A stretch of DNA of 32,342 nt from Candidatus Parvarchaeota archaeon (GCA_023380585.1 JAMCRN010000010.1:1-32342); one strand, 5' to 3'; positions 22,293 through 30,174 are shown, counted from the first letter of the stretch. Numbers and translations are program-made. The notes: generated from the letters alone by a model not told the origin.

Positions 22293-22598
22293 ATGGATGT
22301 TCAGGTAAAAAAAGAAGACGTGATAAAAGCGTTGAAAGAATGCTTCGATCCCGAGATACCTGTAAACATATACGACCTTGGACTGATACGTGAGATAGAG
22401 ATAACCAACCAGAAAGTCAGGATAAAAATGACGCTTACCTCTCCTTTCTGCCCCACTACGGATTATCTGCTAATGGATGTGAAGAACAAGGTAGAAGAGA
22501 TAGCAGGGGCTTCGGAGGTAGAGACCGAACTCAGTTTTGACCCGCCATGGAACAAGGATGACATGTCTGAAGAGGCCAAAGCAATCTTAGGTCTATGA
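22293..22598 (+). CDS. MIP18/DUF59-family iron-sulfur assembly protein (SufT/PaaD-like)
   Basis: A 101-aa single-domain member of the MIP18 (DUF59) family, proteins that help mature iron-sulfur clusters. The diagnostic stretch DPEIPVNIYDLGLIREIEI covers residues about 18-36. The conserved Cys lies in LTSPFCPTTDYL, and the C-terminal signature is DPPWNKDDMSEEAK. The ATG at 22293 follows the protease stop by 1 nt and is preferred to an in-frame TTG 15 nt earlier. Client proteins are plausible nearby, such as the [4Fe-4S] oxidoreductase beta subunit, but that link is an inference. Confidence 0.9.
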   Translation: MDVQVKKEDVIKALKECFDPEIPVNIYDLGLIREIEITNQKVRIKMTLTSPFCPTTDYLLMDVKNKVEEIAGASEVETELSFDPPWNKDDMSEEAKAILGL

Positions 22599-22622
22599 AG
22601 ACAATGTTTTTACAAGAGATAA

Positions 22623-22633
22623 GGCATAAATCT
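22623..22633 (+). promoter_or_regulatory. TATA-like box for sucCD
   Basis: GGCATAAATCT about 40 nt before the sucC ATG at 22668, implying a short leader. No strong ribosome-binding site is seen. Confidence 0.4.
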
Positions 22634-22667
22634 TTACAGCACATATTATTCCAGAGGTAGCTTAAGG

Positions 22668-23768
22668 ATGGTCGACCTTTTAGAGCACAGTGGAAAATCT
22701 CTTTTTAAGAAGTATGGGATAACAGTGCCAGATGGTATGCTAGTAAGGACGGCAGACGAAATTCCGCCTAAGATAATGGAATCTGTTGTAAAAGCCCAAG
22801 TACCCACTGGGCACAGGGGAAAAAGCGGCGGGGTCATGATCGTGAAGAACCGGGCGGAAGCGGTTTCAGCGATAAATAAGATGAGTGGAATGGCTTTTTC
22901 AGGTTTTAAACCGGAAGGGTTCCTCTTGGAAGAAGCAGTACAACATAATATCGAGCTTTACGTTGCTCTGACCTTAGATAGGAGTGCAGGCAAATCAGTT
23001 TTGCTTGTATCAAGAAACGGAGGGGTAGACATAGAGGCCATGCCAAAGAATGAGATAGCGAGGTTTAAGATAGAGGAGCTTATCGGGATAACAGAGTACA
23101 CTAAAAGAGAGGCTTTCTCTTTTCTGCACTTAGAAGAGAAGTACAGAAGCGCATTTTTTTCGATGATAAACGGTTTATGGAAGCTTTACTCCGAAAGAGA
23201 CGCAGAATTAGTGGAGATAAACCCTCTGGCAGTATCTAGTGGCAGCTTGGTAGCACTGGATGCAAAGATAAGCATAGATGATGACGCTCTCTTCCGGCAG
23301 GAAGAAATACCAAGACCAAAGTTATTGGACAGCTTGGAATCGGAGGCGCGCCAGCTTGGCATATCTTTCGTAAGGCTTAGCGGAAACATTGGACTCATAG
23401 CCAACGGTGCCGGTCTTACAATGGCGACTATAGACAAGATGCATCTCATGGGTGGTGATGCAGGGAATTTTCTGGACTTAGGTGGAACTGATGACCCGTC
23501 AAAGGTCATACAGGCGATAGGGTTGGTAATGAGGGAGAAGCCGAAAGTGCTGCTGATAAACATATTCGGAGGTGTGACAAAAGCAGACACCGTCGCTGAG
23601 GGAATAATAGCAGCTGTCAGGAAACTAAGGCCGAATTTCAAAATAGTCGCTAGGTTAAGAGGATTCAATGAAGCCAAAGGCAGGGAAATACTCGAAAAGG
23701 AAGGCATAAACGCGTTTATAGACATGGATCAGGCTATAAAGGCTGCGATATCCATGTCTAAGTCATGA
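22668..23768 (+). CDS. sucC: succinyl-CoA synthetase beta subunit
   Basis: A 366-aa ATP-grasp subunit of the enzyme that converts succinyl-CoA, ADP/GDP and phosphate to succinate, CoA and a nucleoside triphosphate in the citric acid cycle. The N-terminal ATP-grasp part includes the nucleotide-loop region VKAQVPTGHRGKSGGV, a variant of the usual VKAQ-GGRGK. It also has the metal-binding ELVEINPLAV and ALDAKISIDDDA. The C-terminal CoA-ligase domain holds GNIGLIANGAGLTMATID, GGDAGNFLDLGG and NIFGGVTKAD. The length is slightly short of typical (about 380). sucD follows by 6 nt. With citrate synthase and the oxidoreductase downstream it forms a carbon-metabolism block. Confidence 0.93.
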   Translation: MVDLLEHSGKSLFKKYGITVPDGMLVRTADEIPPKIMESVVKAQVPTGHRGKSGGVMIVKNRAEAVSAINKMSGMAFSGFKPEGFLLEEAVQHNIELYVALTLDRSAGKSVLLVSRNGGVDIEAMPKNEIARFKIEELIGITEYTKREAFSFLHLEEKYRSAFFSMINGLWKLYSERDAELVEINPLAVSSGSLVALDAKISIDDDALFRQEEIPRPKLLDSLESEARQLGISFVRLSGNIGLIANGAGLTMATIDKMHLMGGDAGNFLDLGGTDDPSKVIQAIGLVMREKPKVLLINIFGGVTKADTVAEGIIAAVRKLRPNFKIVARLRGFNEAKGREILEKEGINAFIDMDQAIKAAISMSKS

Positions 23769-23774
23769 TAAAAC

Positions 23775-24632
23775 ATGGGAATAATAATCGGCAGAAACAC
23801 TAGAGTCATCGTGCAGGGTATAACTGGACACCAAGGTTCTTTTCACACAAAGGCCATGATAAACTTTGGTACCAAAATAGTAGCTGGAGTCACTCCCGGC
23901 AAAGGGGGAAGAAGGGTATGTGGAGTGCCTGTCTACGATTCTGTAGAAAATGCGGTGGAAAAGACCAATGCCGATTCTGCGGTAGTGTTCGTGCCTGCTC
24001 CATATGTTTTGGACGCTGTCCTGGAAGATATAGACTCAGGCATAAGGACAATCGTTATAATAACCGAGCATGTGCCTTTCCATGACATGCTTAAAATAAA
24101 GGAGTACGCCGGCTACAAACATACTTTGGTAATAGGGCCTAATTGCCCAGGTATAGCTTCTCCTGGATACGGAAAACTTGGGATAATACCTAACTCTGCC
24201 CTAAGACCAGGTAATGTCGGTGTTGTTTCCCGCAGTGGCACCCTTACTTATGAAATAGTAAATTCGTTGTCAGAATCCGGTTTAGGACAGAGCACCGTCG
24301 TTGGAATAGGGGGGGACAAGGTCCCTGGGACATCCTTCATAGATATACTTGAGATGTTCCAAAACGATGATAAGACTAAGGCAGTGGTCATGGTGGGAGA
24401 GATAGGTGGGAGCTCAGAGGAGGATGCCGCAAGATTCATAGAGAAAAACGTATCAAAGCCAGTATTCGCCTTTATATCAGGAAAGTTCGCGCCAAAAGAC
24501 AAAAGGATGGGACACGCAGGCGCGATAATCTCTGGCAAGAAGGGAAGCGCAGAAAGCAAGATATACGCATTGAAACGTGCCGGCGTTGAAGTAGTCGAGG
24601 ACATATACCTTCTGAGGAAACTTATTAAATAA
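23775..24632 (+). CDS. sucD: succinyl-CoA synthetase alpha subunit
   Basis: A 285-aa CoA-binding and catalytic subunit partnering the sucC product. The N-terminal CoA-binding Rossmann domain includes VIVQGITGHQGSFHTKAM and VAGVTPGKGG. The phosphorylated His is H247 in MGHAGAIISG, and E209 in VGEIGG is the conserved Glu that positions it. The length is normal for the family. The gene begins 6 nt after sucC. All catalytic residues I can check are present. Confidence 0.95.
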   Translation: MGIIIGRNTRVIVQGITGHQGSFHTKAMINFGTKIVAGVTPGKGGRRVCGVPVYDSVENAVEKTNADSAVVFVPAPYVLDAVLEDIDSGIRTIVIITEHVPFHDMLKIKEYAGYKHTLVIGPNCPGIASPGYGKLGIIPNSALRPGNVGVVSRSGTLTYEIVNSLSESGLGQSTVVGIGGDKVPGTSFIDILEMFQNDDKTKAVVMVGEIGGSSEEDAARFIEKNVSKPVFAFISGKFAPKDKRMGHAGAIISGKKGSAESKIYALKRAGVEVVEDIYLLRKLIK

Positions 24633-24644
24633 ACATCTACATAT

Positions 24645-24845
24645 ATGACTATGGCAAAACTAAAGAAGAAAAAAACTGAAGAAAAAGAGGATGGCGAGGA
24701 CTATGTAGAGATAAACGACGACTTAAGGCATGAATATGAGGAGGCAAAGGAGGAAGACAAAGAAGACAAAATAGACGAAGAAGAATCAGAAGCCGAGGCC
24801 TCACAGGAATATAAAGAGGAAGAACCCGTTAAAAGATCCCAGTAA
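24645..24845 (+). CDS. small highly charged acidic protein, 66 aa
   Basis: An unrecognised, low-complexity protein: a basic start (AKLKKKKTEEK) followed by about 50 residues made mainly of Glu, Asp and Lys, with a few Tyr. It is predicted disordered or a single long helix, with no signal peptide, Cys or motif. A second ATG lies at 24651. It starts 12 nt after sucD in the same direction and keeps an open frame through a region of ordinary codon use, so translation is plausible, but low complexity makes this one of the weaker calls. Confidence 0.55.
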   Translation: MTMAKLKKKKTEEKEDGEDYVEINDDLRHEYEEAKEEDKEDKIDEEESEAEASQEYKEEEPVKRSQ

Positions 24846-24863
24846 GATGCGTAGAACGGGAAA

Positions 24864-24872
24864 ACTTAAATA
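24864..24872 (+). promoter_or_regulatory. TATA box for the trx-kor-gltA operon
   Basis: ACTTAAATA about 66 nt before the trx ATG. With initiation about 26 nt downstream this gives a leader of roughly 40 nt that carries a strong ribosome-binding site. Confidence 0.5.
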
Positions 24873-24924
24873 GAATGAATTTATATTCAATATTGTCGCG
24901 TTTGACTAGATTTTTCAAACAGAT

Positions 24925-24931
24925 GGAGGAG
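24925..24931 (+). promoter_or_regulatory. Shine-Dalgarno site of the thioredoxin gene
   Basis: GGAGGAG ends 2 nt before the ATG at 24934, the strongest ribosome-binding site in the window. It fixes the start and contrasts with the leaderless genes nearby. Confidence 0.8.
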
Positions 24932-24933
24932 AA

Positions 24934-25257
24934 ATGAGCGTAAAAGAGATAGATGGATCGGATAATTTCAAGAAACAAGTATTGGAGTCAAAAAAACCAG
25001 TTCTTGTGGACCTCTGGGCTACGTGGTGCGGTCCTTGCAGGTGGTATTCTCCTATCATAGAGGAGCTATCTGGTAAATATGAAGGCAAACTGGATTTCGT
25101 TAAGGTCGATGTCGACAAGAATAATGAAATAGCTTCAAAGTATGGTGTTGAGGCGATACCAACTACGCTTCTTATCGAAAACGGTAATGTCAAGGCCAGC
25201 GCAGTCGGTGCGATGCAGAAGGATGCACTAAAAAAGTGGATCGACGAGAACTTGTAG
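24934..25257 (+). CDS. trxA: thioredoxin
   Basis: A 107-aa classical thioredoxin that reduces protein disulfides using its CxxC pair. The active site is WCGPC (C32 and C35) in LWATWCGPCRWYSP. The cis-Pro loop is VEAIPTTLLIENG, and the length is standard. It is cytoplasmic, with no signal peptide. It starts an apparent operon: the oxidoreductase alpha gene begins 4 nt downstream, and the beta and citrate synthase genes follow with an overlap or a 1-nt gap. Redox control or protection of the iron-sulfur oxidoreductase is a possible reason for the linkage, but this is inferred. Confidence 0.95.
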   Translation: MSVKEIDGSDNFKKQVLESKKPVLVDLWATWCGPCRWYSPIIEELSGKYEGKLDFVKVDVDKNNEIASKYGVEAIPTTLLIENGNVKASAVGAMQKDALKKWIDENL

Positions 25258-25261
25258 AGAG

Positions 25262-27064
25262 ATGGCAGAGATAAATTGGATGACCGGTGGAAAACAGGGA
25301 AGCGGTATAGATTCTGCTTTGGAAGTTTTCTCAAGGATAATGATGAGGCACGGCTATTACGTTTTCGGGTATAGGGAGTACTTTTCGAACATAAAGGGAA
25401 TGCACAGCTTTTTCATTGCAAGAGTATCAGATTCGCCTAAGACGACCATGTCCAGTTTAGTGGACATAGCGATATTTTTCGACAATGAGTCTGTTTTAGG
25501 GGAAAAAAATACTAGGGGAGAGACAGTACATGAAGGACACGTCAAAGACATGAAGAGCGGCGGAGTCCTGATCATAGATTCAAAAACCGACGCATCTAAG
25601 ATAACAAGAAAGGACATAAAAGTAATACAGATAGACTTTGATGAGATAGTCTCAGAGGCTGCAAAGAAGCTAGGATTACGGGCTAGCGATGCAGTGATAA
25701 CTAAAAACATAATATGTGTTACTGCCTCCACATTTATGCTTGGGCTGCAAGTGGGTGAGATAGAGGAAGCGATAAAAGACGTGTTCTCAAAGAAATCTGA
25801 AAAGATAGTCACTATGAACATCACCGTAAGCGACCTTACAATAGAGTATCTTAAGAAGAAAAATCTGCAGCCGATCTTTTCGCTTAAACCTCTCGATAAG
25901 AAAGAACTTCTCTATATGCAGGGATTCGCAGCCACGGCCATCGGCAAGGCTATCGCCGGGTGCAAAATGCAAGTATACTATCCAATAACACCAGCTAGCG
26001 ACGAAAGCGAGTTCATAGAAGCCCACCCGGAACTTGGCATCCGAGTAATCCAGCCTGAAAGCGAGCTGGCAGTAGCTGCTATGACGACGGGAGCGTCACT
26101 AGCCGGCGCCAGGGCCTCGACATCGACTTCAGGACCGGGTCTTTCTTTGATGACAGAAACAGTGACTTGGGCTGGCATGACAGAAACGCCTCTGGTCATA
26201 GTAGACCATCAACGCGGCTCCCCTGCGACTGGCCAGCCTACTAGGACTGAGCAGGGTGATTTGATGTTCTCTGTGCACCAAGGCCACGGGGATTTTGGTA
26301 GAATCGTTTTGGCTCCAGGCAACGTGCCAGAATCAATAAAGATAACTGCCATGGCATTCAATTATGCTGAAAAATACCAGCTTCCTGTAATTGTCCTTGG
26401 TGAGAAGGCTATCTCCCAGGTCTCTTTAAGCCTTGAAAAAGCAGAGATAGACAGGATAATGCAGGAGTATAAGATAGACAGAGGAAAGCTAGTCGAGCAG
26501 GGCGGCAAGGATTACAAAAGGTATCTTTTCACCACAGACGGCATATCTCCGAGGATAAAGCTCGGTGACCCTACCTCAATAATGTGGACCACGGGCGATG
26601 AGCATGAAGAATTCGGGCACATATCAGAAGAGACGACTAATCGCAACAAGATGATGGAGAAGAGGAACGGGAAAATGAAAGCCATCTTAAAGGACCTTAC
26701 TCAGGAAGAAAAATTCGGGCTTTTCGGCCGCCTGGAAAGCGCGGACATCCTATTAGTGAGCTGGGGTGGTCCTTCTGAGGCCATAAAGGAGGCATTGGAT
26801 GTAAACGCCGCATTTCTGCAGATAAGACTAATAGAGCCTTTCCCGCTCGAAGCCGTAGAAATAATGAAAAAGGCGAAGAAGTTAGTATGCATAGAGCAGA
26901 ATATATCCGGCCAGCTCAGGCAGCACATAGCTTCATCTTGCGGTCTTATGATAGAGAACCAGATACTAAAATACAACGGCCGTCCTATGCGGTACGACGA
27001 ACTCAAGGAAGGGATAGCCAGAATAATGAAAGGCGAAAAGAAGGTGATATTAAATGCCTACTGA
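25262..27064 (+). CDS. korA: 2-oxoacid:ferredoxin oxidoreductase alpha subunit (gamma-alpha fusion)
   Basis: A 600-aa subunit of the enzyme that oxidatively decarboxylates 2-oxoacids (2-oxoglutarate or pyruvate) to acyl-CoA and reduces ferredoxin. The N-terminal gamma-type domain (about 1-190) opens with TGGKQGSGIDSA. The alpha domain begins near residue 215 and has the YPITP motif (240-244), continuing ASDESEF, as in the two-subunit Sulfolobus-type enzymes. Further blocks are TSGPGLSLMTE and the pyrimidine/domain II region to about 430, then a C-terminal domain. Its end overlaps korB by 11 nt. The next genes and sucCD upstream favour 2-oxoglutarate as a substrate, though these enzymes are often broad. 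No separate ferredoxin-like delta subunit is present. Confidence 0.93.
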   Translation: MAEINWMTGGKQGSGIDSALEVFSRIMMRHGYYVFGYREYFSNIKGMHSFFIARVSDSPKTTMSSLVDIAIFFDNESVLGEKNTRGETVHEGHVKDMKSGGVLIIDSKTDASKITRKDIKVIQIDFDEIVSEAAKKLGLRASDAVITKNIICVTASTFMLGLQVGEIEEAIKDVFSKKSEKIVTMNITVSDLTIEYLKKKNLQPIFSLKPLDKKELLYMQGFAATAIGKAIAGCKMQVYYPITPASDESEFIEAHPELGIRVIQPESELAVAAMTTGASLAGARASTSTSGPGLSLMTETVTWAGMTETPLVIVDHQRGSPATGQPTRTEQGDLMFSVHQGHGDFGRIVLAPGNVPESIKITAMAFNYAEKYQLPVIVLGEKAISQVSLSLEKAEIDRIMQEYKIDRGKLVEQGGKDYKRYLFTTDGISPRIKLGDPTSIMWTTGDEHEEFGHISEETTNRNKMMEKRNGKMKAILKDLTQEEKFGLFGRLESADILLVSWGGPSEAIKEALDVNAAFLQIRLIEPFPLEAVEIMKKAKKLVCIEQNISGQLRQHIASSCGLMIENQILKYNGRPMRYDELKEGIARIMKGEKKVILNAY

Positions 27065-28004
27065 CCAGATACCAGAAACTAAAACATTGACACCAGCCAG
27101 CCTTACCTCAAATGAGCTAAATGATTGGTGTCCTGGTTGCGGAGACAGCGGCATAGTAATGGCTGTAAAGAATGCGATTGCAGGCGCTGGTTTGGACCCG
27201 CACAAGACTGTGATAGTATCCGGCATAGGTTGTTCATCAAAGCTCCCACATTTAGTTAACGTAAACGGGATACATACTCTTCATGGAAGAGCGATACCGT
27301 TCGCAGAGGGGATAAAACTAGCGAATCCGGAACTCACTGTTATAATAGATAGCGGGGACGGTGATACTTACGGCATCGGAGCTGGCCACTTCGTAAGCGC
27401 AGGTAGACGGAATGTAGACATAAAATTATTTGTTCATGATAATGGCGTTTATGCCCTAACCAAGGGCCAGGCAAGCCCTACGCTTCCGGAAGAAACAAAA
27501 GTCAAAGGAATACCTGAGCCAAACATAAACGGAGCACTGTCTCCTCTATCCATAGCGATACTTGCAGGGTATACTTTCGTTGCCAGGACGCAGAGCTACA
27601 ATGTAAAGGAGCAGACAGAAATAATGATTAGAGCGATAAAGCATAAAGGTCTAGCGATAGTCGATATACTACAGGGCTGCCCTACTTATAACCCGGAGTT
27701 CACATCAGCTACATGGTTTTCACAACATACAGTCCAGCTTCCGAAAGACTACGACGGTTCTGTAAAGGACCCTACTAACAAGGAAGAGGTTTACCAGAAG
27801 AAAATTAATGCATTAAAGCTTCTTATGGAAGAGACCCCAGAAAAAATGAACACAGGAGTACTGTTCGAGTTCGAAGACCCTGATACCTTTGAGAGCAGAC
27901 TGATAAAAAGGAACATAAAGCCGCCGATACCCCAATCAATCGCCGATGAAAATGGCAAGTCAAATGTTGACTTAAAAGGGGTGATAGACGAATTGTCCAT
28001 TTGA
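27054..28004 (+). CDS. korB: 2-oxoacid:ferredoxin oxidoreductase beta subunit
   Basis: A 316-aa subunit carrying thiamine diphosphate and one [4Fe-4S] cluster. Four Cys at 26, 29, 60 and 209 (WCPGCG, GIGCSS, LQGCPTY) have nearly the spacing of the Sulfolobus enzyme ligands. The ThDP/metal motif is GDGDTYGIGAGHF (from residue 101). The C-terminal region has the KDP and EEVY elements of the two-subunit class. The start overlaps korA by 11 nt, and citrate synthase starts 1 nt after the stop, so coordinated translation is likely. Confidence 0.94.
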   Translation: MPTDQIPETKTLTPASLTSNELNDWCPGCGDSGIVMAVKNAIAGAGLDPHKTVIVSGIGCSSKLPHLVNVNGIHTLHGRAIPFAEGIKLANPELTVIIDSGDGDTYGIGAGHFVSAGRRNVDIKLFVHDNGVYALTKGQASPTLPEETKVKGIPEPNINGALSPLSIAILAGYTFVARTQSYNVKEQTEIMIRAIKHKGLAIVDILQGCPTYNPEFTSATWFSQHTVQLPKDYDGSVKDPTNKEEVYQKKINALKLLMEETPEKMNTGVLFEFEDPDTFESRLIKRNIKPPIPQSIADENGKSNVDLKGVIDELSI

Positions 28005-28005
28005 G

Positions 28006-29163
28006 ATGGAATCTAAAGAAAACATAGAGATACACGAAGGGTTGAGTGGCATCTATATAGATATTTCAAGCATCTGCAAAGTAGACGGTATCAACGGTAA
28101 GCTCTACTATAGAGGATATCCCATACAGGTCCTCGCAGAAAGATCCAGTTTCGAAGAAGTGTGCTATCTTCTTCTTTACGGCAGACTTCCAAAGAAGCAG
28201 GAACTTGATGATTTCTCCGAAAAGCTAAAAAAAGAAAGGAGCATAACTGACCAGACCAAACAGATAATAACAAGCTTAGGGAGGAAGGCACAGGCGCTTG
28301 ACGTTTTGAGGACTGTTATGTCTTCGATATCAGCTTATGACGAAACTCCATACAGCTCAGAAGAGAGCAAGAACATAGAAAAGGCGATAAGGATAATATC
28401 AAAGACGGCCACGATGGCAGCGGCAATAGGCAGGATAAAAAAAGGCGAGCAGATACTGGAGCCTGATCAGTCACTCGGGCATGCAGAAAATTTTCTCTTT
28501 ATGCTGACCGGAAAGAAACCAGACAAAGACGCCGCAAAACTGATAGATGTGATGTTCATATTGCACGCTGAGCATAGTTCTAATGCTTCTACATTTGCTA
28601 CGCTCGTTACATGCTCCACGCTCGCGGACATATACGCGGGAGTAACAGCGGGAGTGGCTGCGTTGAAGGGACCTCTGCACGGTGGCGCAGATGAGGCCGC
28701 GCTGAAGATGATGATAGAGATCGGGCAGCCAGAAAACACTGAGAAATATATAGAGGATGCGTTGGCTGGAAAGAAGAAGATAATGGGCTTCGGGCACAGA
28801 GTCTACAAGACTTACGACCCGAGAGCAAGGATACTAAAGTCTTACCTTGACATAGTAAAGAACAAGTCTACAGAGGACATAAAAAGGCTAATAGATATCT
28901 CTCTGCGCGCTGAAAAGATGATGATAGAAAAGCTAGGGCAAAGTCATGGCATCTGGCCGAATGTGGATTTCTTCTCCGGCCCGCTGTACATGTATCTTGG
29001 AATAGAGCCAGAAATGTTCGATACTGTATTCGCTTCAAGCAGGACTGTGGGCTGGTGCTCGCATGTAATAGAATACTGGAAAAACAATAAACTTTTCAGA
29101 CCGCTTGAGGAATATCAGGGACCTCTTGACGTAGAATACGTTGGGATAGAAGAAAGGAACTGA
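28006..29163 (+). CDS. gltA: citrate synthase
   Basis: A 385-aa type I (archaeal/Gram-positive-like) citrate synthase, condensing acetyl-CoA and oxaloacetate. Catalytic and binding residues sit at the family spacing: H190 in HAEHSSNAST, H225 in GPLHGGADEA, H264 in GFGHRVYKTYDPRA, and D321 in NVDFFSGPLY. The conserved substrate-binding Arg is in the YDPRAR block. The length matches archaeal homodimeric enzymes, and 2-methylcitrate synthase cannot be excluded by sequence alone. It is the last gene of the trx-korA-korB-gltA unit and converges with prefoldin beta directly at its stop (0-nt gap). Confidence 0.94.
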   Translation: MESKENIEIHEGLSGIYIDISSICKVDGINGKLYYRGYPIQVLAERSSFEEVCYLLLYGRLPKKQELDDFSEKLKKERSITDQTKQIITSLGRKAQALDVLRTVMSSISAYDETPYSSEESKNIEKAIRIISKTATMAAAIGRIKKGEQILEPDQSLGHAENFLFMLTGKKPDKDAAKLIDVMFILHAEHSSNASTFATLVTCSTLADIYAGVTAGVAALKGPLHGGADEAALKMMIEIGQPENTEKYIEDALAGKKKIMGFGHRVYKTYDPRARILKSYLDIVKNKSTEDIKRLIDISLRAEKMMIEKLGQSHGIWPNVDFFSGPLYMYLGIEPEMFDTVFASSRTVGWCSHVIEYWKNNKLFRPLEEYQGPLDVEYVGIEERN

Positions 29164-29457
29164 TCAGGGCTTCTTGCTCTCCTGGAGTTTTTTGGTTATT
29201 TCCTCTATCGATTTGTTTATACTTTTAACACGAATCCCGATAAGCTCCTCTCTTTCCTTTAAGCGTTTGATTATCTCATTCTTGCTTTTCTTAAGCATTA
29301 CCTGTCCCACTATCTCAAACAGCTCCGCACTTTCGCCCGATTTTTCGACTTCTTCGATCGTCCTACTAAGTTCGTTTAGCTGCAGTTGCATGGACTGTTT
29401 CTGTGCTGTTACCGCCTGGAACTGCTGCTGCAAAATCTCTTCTTCCTCTTCGTTCAT
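29164..29457 (-). CDS. pfdB: prefoldin beta subunit
   Basis: A 97-aa subunit of the hexameric chaperone prefoldin, which holds unfolded proteins for the thermosome. The shape is the family's: a coiled-coil helix (about 5-45, QQQFQAVTAQKQSMQLQLNEL), then the central hairpin region with SGESAELFEIVGQVMLKK, and a second long helix from KNEIIKRLKERE to the end. Its ATG overlaps the Pcc1 stop (ATGA). It is the last gene of the eL37-Rpo12-Pcc1-prefoldin cluster, an arrangement common in archaea. Confidence 0.92.
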   Translation of the reverse strand: MNEEEEEILQQQFQAVTAQKQSMQLQLNELSRTIEEVEKSGESAELFEIVGQVMLKKSKNEIIKRLKEREELIGIRVKSINKSIEEITKKLQESKKP

Positions 29458-29717
29458 ATCTTATCTACACTCTCCAGCATCTTTACAGTCTCGGAGATAG
29501 TATTCACCGTGGCTCTCAACATATTTATATCCTTTGCTTTTATGTTTATTACAAGATTTTTACCTTCTTTTTTTATAGAAGCCGACATCCTCTTATTTGA
29601 ATCAATAGTCTTGGACACAGCAGCTTTCATCAAAAGCAGACTTTTCGCATTTTCGAATCTTATCATCAATACAAAAGAGAACCTATACTCATCTTGCTTT
29701 GACATGATGTCCGCCAT
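29454..29717 (-). CDS. pcc1: KEOPS complex subunit Pcc1
   Basis: An 87-aa (or 83-aa from the second Met) protein. Pcc1 is the dimerisation subunit of KEOPS, the complex that makes t6A37 in ANN-decoding tRNAs. The pattern fits: a first strand FSFVLMIRFENAKSLLLMKAAVSKTID, a middle strand pair with LVINIKAKDINMLRATVNTISETVKML, and a short end. Either ATG (29717 or 29705) puts the start inside the end of Rpo12, by 29 or 17 nt. The gene order Rpo12-Pcc1-prefoldin beta strengthens an assignment that would be only moderate from such a short sequence. Confidence 0.85.
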   Translation of the reverse strand: MADIMSKQDEYRFSFVLMIRFENAKSLLLMKAAVSKTIDSNKRMSASIKKEGKNLVINIKAKDINMLRATVNTISETVKMLESVDKI

Positions 29718-29829
29718 CTGGCCTTTTTTTTATCAGCACCCGTCCACCACAATATGGGCACCTTACCACATCCTTTATTTCGGACGAATCGACCGATGCC
29801 CCGCATGAAAAACATTGGTATCTTGTCAT
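29689..29829 (-). CDS. rpoP: DNA-directed RNA polymerase subunit Rpo12 (RpoP)
   Basis: A 46-aa zinc-ribbon subunit of archaeal RNA polymerase, equivalent to eukaryotic Rpb12, too short for routine detection. It starts MTRYQCFSCGASVD, has the second Cys pair in VRCPYCGGRVLIKKRP, and ends GGHHVKAR, matching the family over its whole length. Cys ligands are at 6, 9, 24 and 27. It begins 5 nt after the eL37 stop and overlaps the start of pcc1, so all four genes of the cluster are packed together. Confidence 0.93.
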   Translation of the reverse strand: MTRYQCFSCGASVDSSEIKDVVRCPYCGGRVLIKKRPDGGHHVKAR

Positions 29830-29834
29830 AAAAA

Positions 29835-30032
29835 TCAGCTAAGAGAGGAGACAGACACCTTGTAGGCATAGTCCGCCATGCGGAGCCTGCATGCGCTGCA
29901 CTCCCATATACCGCTTGCCTGTCTTGATAATGAGACCTTCTTGCATCTAGGACATTTATATCTCTTGGTTTCTGATTTGTATACTTCATCCAGCCTCTTT
30001 CTCACACCTACGCCGTATTTAGTCGTCCTCAT
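29835..30032 (-). CDS. rpl37ae: 50S ribosomal protein eL43 family (L37Ae), short form
   Basis: A 65-aa zinc-ribbon ribosomal protein. Cys ligands at 27, 30, 45 and 48 lie in YKCPRCKK and SGIWECSACR, with the family's TGIWEC-type core and a final ADYAYKV like the usual AGGAY end. The N-terminus reads MRTTKYGVGVRKR, while typical archaeal members have about ten more residues before RYG. A longer in-frame start at 30110 is possible, but the TATA box lies 28 nt before the ATG at 30032, which would make the upstream start untranscribed. The start is therefore taken from the promoter. L37Ae is now also named eL43. Confidence 0.88.
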   Translation of the reverse strand: MRTTKYGVGVRKRLDEVYKSETKRYKCPRCKKVSLSRQASGIWECSACRLRMADYAYKVSVSSLS

Positions 30033-30055
30033 AGACAGAAAATATGCACCTACTA

Positions 30056-30066
30056 GATATAAATAC
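30056..30066 (-). promoter_or_regulatory. TATA box for the eL37-Rpo12-Pcc1-prefoldin operon
   Basis: Minus-strand GTATTTATATC centred about 28 nt before the ATG at 30032, giving a leaderless mRNA. It decides between the two possible starts of the ribosomal protein. Confidence 0.6.
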
Positions 30067-30122
30067 CTTTTCGCATCTTTGCATATCTTATTTTTACCTT
30101 TCTTTGGCAAGACTGTTAATCG

Positions 30123-30132
30123 TTTATAAATA
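30123..30132 (+). promoter_or_regulatory. TATA box for the membrane winged-helix gene and hjc
   Basis: TTTATAAATA about 47 nt before the ATG at 30175, giving a leader of roughly 20 nt. No clear ribosome-binding site follows. Confidence 0.5.
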
Positions 30133-30174
30133 GGTGCTGAGTATGATTAGTGTAAAAAAAGTTTTTCCGAGAAT

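Noticed and set aside
30033-30110. Longer N-terminus for L37Ae
   Set aside because: The TATA box at 30056-30066 lies inside this stretch, and the added residues do not match the family's N-terminal pattern.
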